A stretch of DNA of 64,000 nt from Streptomyces sp. SCUT-3 (lineage in GTDB: Bacteria > Actinomycetota > Actinomycetes > Streptomycetales > Streptomycetaceae). Position numbers and translations under genes: made by a program. Below the pieces are notes generated by a model, which saw nothing but the letters and a program-made list of their open reading frames with translations, was not told where the DNA came from and ran no database searches. Position 1 is the stretch's first letter, and each line of letters begins with the position of its first letter. Of the stretch, positions 17,660 through 24,505 are shown in pieces. The DNA is taken from the NCBI RefSeq assembly GCF_014083985.1, contig NZ_CP046907.1:1186501-1250500 (forward strand). Direction: 5' to 3'.

Positions 17660-18550
17660 GTGGCCGACGGCCTGACGGAGATCGTGCTGGGTGTCGCCGC
17701 GAGCGCGGTGAGCGCCCTGCTGGGCTGGCTGCTGCGCACCTTCACCTGGCGGCGCAGGCTGCGCCGCAAGCAGCGCTTCCTCGGGCTGCCGGACGGGGCC
17801 GAGTGCCTGCTGGTGGTCAACCGCGACGCGTCCGGCGACGGGCGGAGCGTCGCCCGGGGCGACACGTACGCGCTGATGGAGCTGGCCACGCTGGTGAACG
17901 AGTGCGGTGCCCGCGCCGAGGTGCTGGCCCACGACGCCGCGTGGCAGGGCTTCGGGGGACGCACCGAGTTCTGCATCGGCGGACCGGCGTCCAACCGCCG
18001 GTCCGCCGCCCACCTGTCCACCCTGCTGCCGGGGGTGGAGTTCGACGTCCGGCCGGAGCCGGGCCCGGACCGCGCGGCGCTGACCGTCGGCGGCCGGACC
18101 TACCGGATGGTCCACGGGTCGGTGGAGTACGTGCTGCTGGCCCGGCTGGCCGGCGGGGAGCGGGGCCGGCCGGTGTTCCTGGTGGCCGGCCAGCGGTCGG
18201 TGGACAACCAGGCGGCGGTGCGCCACCTGGTCCGCCACCACGTCCGGCTGTCGCGCACGTACGGGGTGAACGGCTCGTTCTGCCTGCTGCTGAAGGTGGT
18301 CAACTCCGCGGCGTACGGCCCGGACCTGGTGGAGGTCGTCGCGGACGTGACCGACGCGGCCCGGACGCCCCGCGCCGCCGCCGGCCCCGAGGGCGCCCCC
18401 GAGGCAGGGGGCGGTCTCGGTCCTGGGGGTGGTCCCGGGGACGCGGGCGAGGGCGCGCCCGGGAGCGGCGGCGGGAGCGGAGCCGGTGGGACGGAAGAGG
18501 CCCAGGGAGCGGACGATGTCCCCAACTCCCGTGCACAGTCAGCCGGTTGA
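17660..18550 (+). CDS. Membrane-anchored protein of unknown function
   Basis: I do not recognise a named family. The 296-residue product has one N-terminal hydrophobic segment (about 7-25), then a basic stretch RRRLRRKQR, then a globular region of about 200 residues (starting near FLGLPDGAECLLVVNRDA), and a C-terminal tail of about 70 residues made of Gly, Pro, Ala and Glu. GTG 17660 is chosen because GGGGGAG lies four bases upstream and it places the hydrophobic segment at the very N-terminus. It is divergent from ggt with a 239-base shared upstream region. The globular part shows an alpha/beta pattern, but no catalytic motif I can name. Confidence 0.7.
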   Translation: MADGLTEIVLGVAASAVSALLGWLLRTFTWRRRLRRKQRFLGLPDGAECLLVVNRDASGDGRSVARGDTYALMELATLVNECGARAEVLAHDAAWQGFGGRTEFCIGGPASNRRSAAHLSTLLPGVEFDVRPEPGPDRAALTVGGRTYRMVHGSVEYVLLARLAGGERGRPVFLVAGQRSVDNQAAVRHLVRHHVRLSRTYGVNGSFCLLLKVVNSAAYGPDLVEVVADVTDAARTPRAAAGPEGAPEAGGGLGPGGGPGDAGEGAPGSGGGSGAGGTEEAQGADDVPNSRAQSAG

Positions 18551-18584
18551 CCCCGAGTCCGACGAACGGCCAACTCTCGACATC

Positions 18585-18624
18585 GTTACCCGCACGTAAC
18601 CAGCACGACCATTACCGCAGGTAA
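18585..18624. promoter_or_regulatory. Two inverted repeats of the TTAC/GTAA type
   Basis: GTTAC-N6-GTAAC (18585-18589 with 18596-18600) is followed by TTACC-N3-GGTAA (18612-18616 with 18620-18624). The two dyads share the same half-sites and lie 82-121 bases upstream of the start of the S15-type hydrolase. This looks like a double operator or an operator overlapping a promoter. The regulator is unknown. Confidence 0.5.
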
Positions 18625-18705
18625 GCCTGCGTGGTTACTCTCCAGTCACCTTCTCCCCGCGGCGTGCTCCCCGGCACGTCCGCCCTGGCCTGTCTGGAGC
18701 CGCTC

Positions 18706-20361
18706 ATGAGATCCGCCCGGTCCCGTCGGATTCGCAGCGCAGCCGCCGGCACTCTCACAGCCGCCCTCCTGGCCACCGCGGCCGTCGGGGCCGCGGCTCC
18801 CGCCGCGACCGCGGCCACCGCCTCCACGACCGCCTCCGCCTCCTCCGCCACCTTCGAGTTCGTCGACATCCCCGGCTCGGGCGGCATCACCCTCAAGGGG
18901 AACGTCTTCACCCCCGGCGACTACGACGGCACCCGGACCTACCCGATGGTCGTACTGCCCAGCAGCTGGTCGCTGAACGACCTGGAGTACATCGCCCAGG
19001 CCAAGAAGCTGGCCGACTCCGGCTACGTGGTGGTCAGCTACACCTCCCGCGGCTTCTGGCTCTCCGGCGGCGAGATCGAGGTCGCCGGCCCGGAGGACGT
19101 GGCCGACATCAGCAAGGTCATCGACTGGGCCCTGGCCAACACCCCGGCCGACGAGGACCGGATCGGCATGGCGGGCATCTCCTACGGCGCGGGCCTGAGC
19201 CTGATGGGCGCGGCCTTCGACGAGCGGGTCAAGGCCGTCGTCGCGCTGAGCGGCTGGGCCGACCTGGTGGAGTCGCTGTTCACCGGGCGCACTCAGAAGC
19301 TGCAGGCGTCCCTGATGCTCGGCGGCAGCGGCTACCTGACCGGCCGTCCCGGCGACGAGCTCAAGACGGTCCTCGGCGACTTCCTCGCGGGCCGGTACGA
19401 CAAGGAGGCCGAGCTGCGCGCCTGGGGCAAGGAGCGCTCCCCCGCCACCCACGTCGACCGGATCAACGCCAACGGCACGGCCGTGATGATGGGCAACGCC
19501 TGGGGCGACAGCCTCTTCCCGCCCGACCAGCTCGGCGCCTTCTACGAGAAGCTCGAAGGCCCCAAGCGGCTGGAGTTCCGCCCCGGCGACCACGCCACCG
19601 CCGAGGCGACCGGCCTGTTCGGCCTGCCCAACGACGTGTGGCAGGACGGCGTGCGGTGGCTGGACCACCACCTCAAGGGGGCCGACAACGGCATCGACGC
19701 CGAGCGGCCCGTCCGGCTGAAGTCCCGCACCGGGGGCGGCTACGAGGGGTACGCGAGCTGGTCGGCGCTGGCGACCGAGCACAAGCGGCTCCCGCTGGGC
19801 GGGAAGGGCTGGCTGCTGGGCACCGGTGAGCTGGGCGCCGGCGCCGAGACCGACTGGTCGACCGGCATCGGCACCAACCTCGACTCCGGCGCCAACGGCG
19901 GCATCATCTTCCTGTCCAACCTGGCCGACCAGCTGGTCCAGCAGCCGCCGTCCGTCTCGGTGCCGCTGCTGCCGCGCACGGTCTCGGCCGTGTGGCAGTC
20001 GGAGAAGTACGGCACCGCGCAGCGCGTGCGCGGCTCCGCGAAGCTGCACACCACCGTGACCCCCTCCGACGACAGGGGCACGCTGATGGCCTACCTGTAC
20101 GACGTGGACTCCTTCGGCACGGGCAAGCTGGTCACCCACTCGGCCTTCACCTTCACCGACCGGACCCCCGGCAGGCCCTTCACCCTCGACCTGGACCTGA
20201 CCGCCACCTCCTACGACGTGCCCGCCGGACACCGGCTGGCCCTGGTGGTGGACACCGTCGACCCGCTCTACCTCGAGCACAACGCGCTCGGCACGACGCT
20301 GACCTTCTCCTCCACCGCCGCCGACCCCTCCTGGCTGTCGGTGCCGCTGGACAACCGCTGA
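18706..20361 (+). CDS. Secreted S15/CocE-type alpha/beta hydrolase
   Basis: This 551-residue exported hydrolase resembles the X-Pro dipeptidyl-peptidase/CocE family (peptidase S15). A long signal peptide is read from ATG 18706 (RSARSRRIRSAAAGTL and then a hydrophobic Ala-rich core ending near residue 38). The nucleophile elbow is GMAGISYGAGLSLMGAAFDE, with serine in GISYG; the acid and histidine probably lie in the stretches GNAWGDSLFPP and RPGDHATAEA. The C-terminal third (about 390-551) is a beta-rich jelly-roll domain typical of this family. The substrate could be a proline peptide or an acyl ester and cannot be chosen. It is followed by a 20-bp hairpin. Confidence 0.85.
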   Translation: MRSARSRRIRSAAAGTLTAALLATAAVGAAAPAATAATASTTASASSATFEFVDIPGSGGITLKGNVFTPGDYDGTRTYPMVVLPSSWSLNDLEYIAQAKKLADSGYVVVSYTSRGFWLSGGEIEVAGPEDVADISKVIDWALANTPADEDRIGMAGISYGAGLSLMGAAFDERVKAVVALSGWADLVESLFTGRTQKLQASLMLGGSGYLTGRPGDELKTVLGDFLAGRYDKEAELRAWGKERSPATHVDRINANGTAVMMGNAWGDSLFPPDQLGAFYEKLEGPKRLEFRPGDHATAEATGLFGLPNDVWQDGVRWLDHHLKGADNGIDAERPVRLKSRTGGGYEGYASWSALATEHKRLPLGGKGWLLGTGELGAGAETDWSTGIGTNLDSGANGGIIFLSNLADQLVQQPPSVSVPLLPRTVSAVWQSEKYGTAQRVRGSAKLHTTVTPSDDRGTLMAYLYDVDSFGTGKLVTHSAFTFTDRTPGRPFTLDLDLTATSYDVPAGHRLALVVDTVDPLYLEHNALGTTLTFSSTAADPSWLSVPLDNR

Positions 20362-20396
20362 CGACCGCGGGGCGGAGCCGACGGGCCCGTCCCACA

Positions 20397-20438
20397 CGCG
20401 TGTGCCCCGGACCGGTGGACCGGTCCGGGGCACACGCG
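20397..20438 (+). terminator. Perfect 20-bp hairpin after the S15-type hydrolase gene
   Basis: Arm 20397-20416 pairs perfectly with 20419-20438, leaving only GG between them. The left arm begins inside a second, shorter palindrome CACACGCGTGTG (20393-20404). Confidence 0.9.
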
Positions 20439-20627
20439 CGCCAACCGTTCGAAGCGGGAGCAGAACGACAGCGGGCAAAAAGACCATAAGCCGCATCCAG
20501 GAGTTAATCCTGTCGTATCCCCTGGGGCTTCGCCCGAAAAGAGTCAAAAAAACCCTTTTCCAGCTCTCTTTTCATACAAGAAAACAATGTTGCTTTTGGG
20601 GTTCTTGGGATTGAATCGTGGATTCGC

Positions 20628-20680
20628 CATAACGCGATGCCCCCCAACGGCGTTGATCCGGCTGCGGGAATGCGTCCCGC
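20628..20680 (+). promoter_or_regulatory. Candidate sigma-BldN promoter and leader hairpin of the chaplin gene
   Basis: CATAAC (20628-20633) and CGTTGA (20651-20656) are 17 bases apart. The BldN consensus as I remember it is CGTAAC-N16/17-CGTTGA, and BldN is known to switch on chaplin genes. Just downstream, GCGGGA (20664-20669) pairs with TCCCGC (20675-20680) ahead of the ribosome binding site GGAAGGA (20689-20695). The whole stretch 20440-20700 is strikingly AT-rich for this genome and holds no other gene. Confidence 0.6.
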
Positions 20681-20704
20681 TGTTTTCCGGAAGGATCAAA
20701 ACCC

Positions 20705-21610
20705 ATGAGACAGGTCGCACGGAAGCGGCTGCTGACCGTCGTCGCAGCGAGCGGTGTCATTGCTGCAGGAGCGGGTTACGCACACGCGGACTCGGGTGCC
20801 CAGGGCGTCGCCGCCGGGTCTCCCGGCGTCCTCTCGGGCAATACCGTGCAGGCTCCTGTGAACGTGCCGGTCAACGTCTGTGACACCACCGTCACCGGGG
20901 CCGGTGTCCTCAACCAGTCGATCGGGGACACCGCCTGCATCAACGCGGACGGCGCGGACAAGGACGACGCCAAGTCCTACGGCTCGAAGGTCGAGGGCCA
21001 CAAGGGCGGGGACAGGAAGGAGGACTCCCGGGACTGGAAGGGCTCCTCCGACAAGGACCGCGGTGACCACCACGGCGAGAAGCGCGCCGGCGGCGTCTAC
21101 GGCGACGACGACTCGGAGCACGCCGGCGGCGCGAACGCCGAGGCGGCTGCGGTCGGTTCCCCCGGCGTCCTCAGCGGCAACGTCGTCCAGGCCCCGGTCA
21201 ACGCCCCGGTCAACGTCTGCGACACGAACGTGGACGTCGTCGCCCTGCTCAACCTCGACAAGGGCAACACCGCCTGCGTCAACGAGAACGGCGGGCACGG
21301 CCGGGACAAGGACCGGGACCACGGCCGCGACCACGGCCGCGACCACGACCACGGCCGTGACAAGGACAAGGACAAGGACCGGGACCACGGCCGGGACCAC
21401 GACCGCGGCCACGACCGGGACCACGAGGGCCGGGACGAGGGCTACGAGGGCGACCACGAGGGCGAGCACGGCAAGCGTCCCGCCGGCGAGCGCGGAGTCC
21501 TGGCCGAGACCGGTTCCTCCTCCCCCGCGAACATGCTGGCCCCGGCCGCGGCCGGCCTGATCCTGGGCGGTGCCGTGCTCTACCGCCGCTCCCGGGCCTC
21601 CCGCGTCTGA
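20705..21610 (+). CDS. chp: Long chaplin with sortase signal and charged Asp/His/Arg linker
   Basis: This hydrophobic cell-wall-anchored surface protein coats aerial hyphae. The 301 residues contain a signal peptide (1-28), chaplin domain 1 (about 38-80), a charged linker (81-148), chaplin domain 2 (about 150-192), a low-complexity region of Asp, His, Arg and Lys with repeated GRDH/DKDKD units (about 197-257), the sortase motif LAETG (266-270), a membrane helix (276-293) and a basic tail. Each chaplin domain has the two conserved cysteines (VCDTT..ACIN and VCDTN..ACVN). Long chaplins known to me are about 220-230 residues; the extra length lies in the two linkers. It corresponds to ChpA/B/C-type proteins, and I cannot say which. 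Confidence 0.93.
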   Translation: MRQVARKRLLTVVAASGVIAAGAGYAHADSGAQGVAAGSPGVLSGNTVQAPVNVPVNVCDTTVTGAGVLNQSIGDTACINADGADKDDAKSYGSKVEGHKGGDRKEDSRDWKGSSDKDRGDHHGEKRAGGVYGDDDSEHAGGANAEAAAVGSPGVLSGNVVQAPVNAPVNVCDTNVDVVALLNLDKGNTACVNENGGHGRDKDRDHGRDHGRDHDHGRDKDKDKDRDHGRDHDRGHDRDHEGRDEGYEGDHEGEHGKRPAGERGVLAETGSSSPANMLAPAAAGLILGGAVLYRRSRASRV

Positions 21611-21646
21611 CCGTCGCCGGCCCACCCGGACCCACGGGTCCCCCGC

Positions 21647-21680
21647 GTGCGCGGGGCCTCCCCCAGGAGGCCCCGCGCAC
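21647..21680 (+). terminator. 15-bp perfect hairpin after the chaplin gene
   Basis: Arm 21647-21661 pairs perfectly with 21666-21680 around loop CCCA. Confidence 0.88.
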
Positions 21681-21753
21681 AGCTGTCTCCCGCCGTCCGG
21701 CCTCCCGCCACTCCCCCGCCCGGCACGGAGCCCCGGCACGGAGCCCGGAACGC

Positions 21754-21817
21754 CACCCGGTGCGGCGCAGCACCCGGAACGGCGCAGCATCCGGTGCGGC
21801 GCAGCACCCGGTGCGGG
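21754..21817. repeat. 17-bp tandem repeat, three units plus a partial copy
   Basis: Units at 21754-21770, 21771-21787 and 21788-21804 follow CAYCCGGWRCGGCGCAG with one or two differences; a fourth, interrupted copy follows. It lies just beyond the chaplin terminator and before the end of the minus-strand gene at 21837. No function is visible. Confidence 0.8.
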
Positions 21818-21836
21818 AACGGCGCCGCAGCAGCGG

Positions 21837-22346
21837 TCAGTCCTCCGCCTCCGCCACCGTCTCCGCGTACGCCTGGGCCAGTTCCGGCGCCCCCTCGTCC
21901 GCCCAGCTGTGCCCCACCGCCACCACGTCCAGCTCCCGGCCGTCCGGGAGCCGGACCACGGGGCGGCCGCCGGGCCACACCTGCCACGAGGCACCCGCGA
22001 CATGACGGACGATCACCGTGCCCAGGTACAGCCCCGCGTCGTTGCCGAGCCAGGAACGCCTCTCCTCGTCGTCCCGCCAGCGGGGGACGAGCTGGTCCAG
22101 CGCGGCCAGCGACTCCACGCCGTCGTCCAGTTCGACGTCCGCCTCCCTCGCCTGCGCCCTCAGCAGCTCGCACTCGGAGAGCAGCTCGGCGATCACCACG
22201 GCGGCCTCCGACGCCCCCTCGGGGCCGCCGTCCCGCCCGCCGTCCGCCCCGTCCCGGGGGGAGCCGCCGCCGGGCACTGCCATCACCGCGACACCGCGCA
22301 CGGGGCCGTGCCGCCTGCGCCACCTGTCCAGGAAGGGGATGCCCAT
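21837..22346 (-). CDS. Conserved streptomycete protein, probably DUF6278
   Basis: This 169-residue soluble protein has no enzyme motif that I know. It starts at ATG 22346 (MGIPFLDRWRRRHGPVRG), although the frame stays open to 22460. After a Gly/Asp-rich insert (about residues 24-46) comes the conserved part: AELLSECELLRAQA, DDGVESLAALDQLVPRWRDD, WLGNDAGLYLGTVIVRHV and WQVWPGGRPVVRLPDG. I recall this pattern from a Streptomyces-restricted family annotated DUF6278, but the number is from memory. It diverges from the SGNH esterase gene. Confidence 0.65.
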   Translation of the reverse strand: MGIPFLDRWRRRHGPVRGVAVMAVPGGGSPRDGADGGRDGGPEGASEAAVVIAELLSECELLRAQAREADVELDDGVESLAALDQLVPRWRDDEERRSWLGNDAGLYLGTVIVRHVAGASWQVWPGGRPVVRLPDGRELDVVAVGHSWADEGAPELAQAYAETVAEAED

Positions 22347-22508
22347 GCCCCTCAGCGTCGCACCCGGGAGGGTGCGGCGGCCACCAGGCGTGCGGGCGTG
22401 GCGCCCGGGACGTGGCCCGATCTTCACCTTTACGGCCCCCCTGCGCCTCCCTACCGTCAACGCGCACCTGTCGCATCATTTCCCCACCGACCGACCAAGG
22501 GGCCCGTA

Positions 22509-24452
22509 TTGTCCTCCAGCAGACCAGACCCGACGGCGAAGGGGACGAAGGGGCGGAAGGCACTCACCACCGTCCTCGCCGCCGCCCTCCTCACCGCCGC
22601 ACCGGTGTCCGCCACCGCGACCGCGTCGCCGGGCACGGCCCGGGACGCGTCGCCGGGATCCGGGGTGGCGCCCACGTCCGCCGATCCATCGCCGCTCCCC
22701 CTCCACCGGCTCTTCGACAACACCGGGACCGCCCCCGACGGCCCTGTCGCTCCCGGTCAAGGGGGACTGGACGGTGCCGGCAACGCCCTCTCCCGGGACG
22801 ACCTCGCCGCCGCCGGCTGGGCCCCGGGCTCCCGGCTCACCCTGGACGGCACCCCGCTGACGTGGCCGGACTCCCGCCCCGGGCAGCCCGACAACGTGGT
22901 GGCCGACGGCCAGGCGGTCCGCCCCGACGGACACGGCGACGGGCGCGGCGACGGGCGCGGCGACGGGCGCGGTGAGGCGCTGTCGTTCCTGGTCACCGCG
23001 ACCGGCGGCACGGCGGGCGGCACCGGCGCCGTCCGCTACCGCGACGGCTCGCGCAGCACGTTCGCCCTCACCTCGCCGGACTGGCGCAGCGGGCCCCTGG
23101 GCAGCAAGATCATCGCCCTTCCCCACGTCAACGGGCCCGACGGCCGGCGCGAGGAGGCCGCACGCCTGTACACCGTCACCGTGCCCCTGGACCCCGGCCG
23201 GCCGGTGGACTCCGTCGTCCTGCCGCAGGACCGGGACGGCGCCGGCAAGGGGGCGGACCTGCACGTGTTCGCGCTGTCGGTGCGCGAACCGGCGAAGGGC
23301 TGGACCGGGACCTGGGCGGCGAGCACCGGCGGCTACACGGCCGTGGGCCCCTGGCGGGACCAGACGCTGCGGCTGGCGGTACGGGCCACCGGCGGCGGCC
23401 CGCGCGCCCGCATCCGGCTCGGCAACGCCTTCGCCGCCAGGGCCGTGGAGATCGGCGGCGCCACGGTCGCCCTGCGCGGCGACGGTGCGGCGGCCGAGGG
23501 CAAGCCGGTGCCGCTGACCTTCGGGGGCGGGGAGCGCGGGGTGCGCGTCCCGGCGGGCGGCCAGGCCGTCAGCGACCCCGCGCCGTTCGCCGTCCCCGCC
23601 GGAGCACAGCTGCTGGTCAGCATCCACCTCCCCGGGCCGGTCGAAGCCGCCCCCGTGCACGCCCACGCCCTGCGGACGTCGTGGATCAGCCCGCCCGGCA
23701 GCGGCGACCGCACCGCCGACACCGGCGCGAAGGCGTTCACCGGCACCCTGAAGACCTGGCCCTTCCTGACCGGAGTGGACGTCAGCAGCCCCTCCCCCAG
23801 GTCCGCACGGGGTTCCGGGACCGGCGCCGTGGTCACCCTGGGCGACTCGATCACCGACGGCGTCGGCTCCACCGCCGACGCCGACAACCGGTGGCCGGAC
23901 GTGCTGTCCCGCAGGCTGCTCGGGGCGGACCGGCCCCCCGTCCAAAGCGTGCTGAACCACGGGATCTCGGCCAACCGGATCGTCACCGACCGGTACCTGG
24001 GCGACGGCGTCAGCAGGATCACCGGCGGGGTCAGCGCGCAGAACCGCCTGGAGCGCGACGTGCTGTCGCAGCCCGGGGTGCGGACGGTGGTCGTCTTCGA
24101 GGGGATCAACGACCTGCGGGCCGGCACCTCCCCGGAGGAGGTCGCCGCCGGCCTGCGCGCCGTCGCCGAGCGGGCCCGGGCCCGCGGCCTGCGGGTGGTC
24201 GTGGCCACCGTCGCCCCGTGCGGCGGCTACCCCGACTGCTCGGCGCAGGTGGAGGCGCGACGGCAGACCCTCAACGCGTTCATCCGCTCCGACCGCGGAC
24301 TGTTCGACGGCGTGGCCGACTTCGACGCGGTGCTGCGCGACCCCGCCGCCCCGCACCGTCTGCTGCCCGCCTACGACAGCGGCGACCACCTCCACCCCGG
24401 CGACGCCGGCCTCACCGCCCTGGGCGAGTCCTTCGACCTCCGCCTGCTTTGA
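22509..24452 (+). CDS. Secreted SGNH/GDSL hydrolase with N-terminal beta domains
   Basis: This 647-residue exported esterase-like enzyme probably starts at TTG 22509 (AAGGGG upstream), because this gives a clean signal peptide (KGRKALTTVLAAALLTAAPVSA). No ATG lies in frame nearby. The middle carries GWTGTWAASTGGYTAVGPW, the usual lead-in of actinobacterial GDSL proteins. Block I is VVTLGDSITDGVGSTADADN (Ser near 447), block III is EGINDLRAG (Asn near 534) and block V is SGDHLHPGDAG (Asp626/His629). The first 250 residues form an additional beta-rich region of unclear role. A GDGR repeat sits at about residues 143-154. The substrate is unknown; acetyl-polysaccharides or lipids are typical. Confidence 0.85.
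   Translation: MSSSRPDPTAKGTKGRKALTTVLAAALLTAAPVSATATASPGTARDASPGSGVAPTSADPSPLPLHRLFDNTGTAPDGPVAPGQGGLDGAGNALSRDDLAAAGWAPGSRLTLDGTPLTWPDSRPGQPDNVVADGQAVRPDGHGDGRGDGRGDGRGEALSFLVTATGGTAGGTGAVRYRDGSRSTFALTSPDWRSGPLGSKIIALPHVNGPDGRREEAARLYTVTVPLDPGRPVDSVVLPQDRDGAGKGADLHVFALSVREPAKGWTGTWAASTGGYTAVGPWRDQTLRLAVRATGGGPRARIRLGNAFAARAVEIGGATVALRGDGAAAEGKPVPLTFGGGERGVRVPAGGQAVSDPAPFAVPAGAQLLVSIHLPGPVEAAPVHAHALRTSWISPPGSGDRTADTGAKAFTGTLKTWPFLTGVDVSSPSPRSARGSGTGAVVTLGDSITDGVGSTADADNRWPDVLSRRLLGADRPPVQSVLNHGISANRIVTDRYLGDGVSRITGGVSAQNRLERDVLSQPGVRTVVVFEGINDLRAGTSPEEVAAGLRAVAERARARGLRVVVATVAPCGGYPDCSAQVEARRQTLNAFIRSDRGLFDGVADFDAVLRDPAAPHRLLPAYDSGDHLHPGDAGLTALGESFDLRLL
22935..22970 (+). repeat. 12-bp coding repeat, three exact copies
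   Basis: GGCGACGGGCGC occurs three times in exact tandem and encodes Gly-Asp-Gly-Arg units in the SGNH hydrolase. The copies are identical at the DNA level, so the expansion is recent and the copy number may vary between strains. Confidence 0.9.
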
Positions 24453-24457
24453 GGACC

Positions 24458-24497
24458 GCCCCCGCCGCCCCGCCCCGTGGGGCGGAGCGGCGGGGGC
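24458..24497. terminator. Hairpin between the SGNH hydrolase and the Wadjet remnant
   Basis: Arm 24458-24468 pairs perfectly with 24487-24497, and the inner C-rich and G-rich bases extend the stem. It lies between two converging genes. Confidence 0.78.
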
Positions 24498-24505
24498 GGG
24501 GCCGG

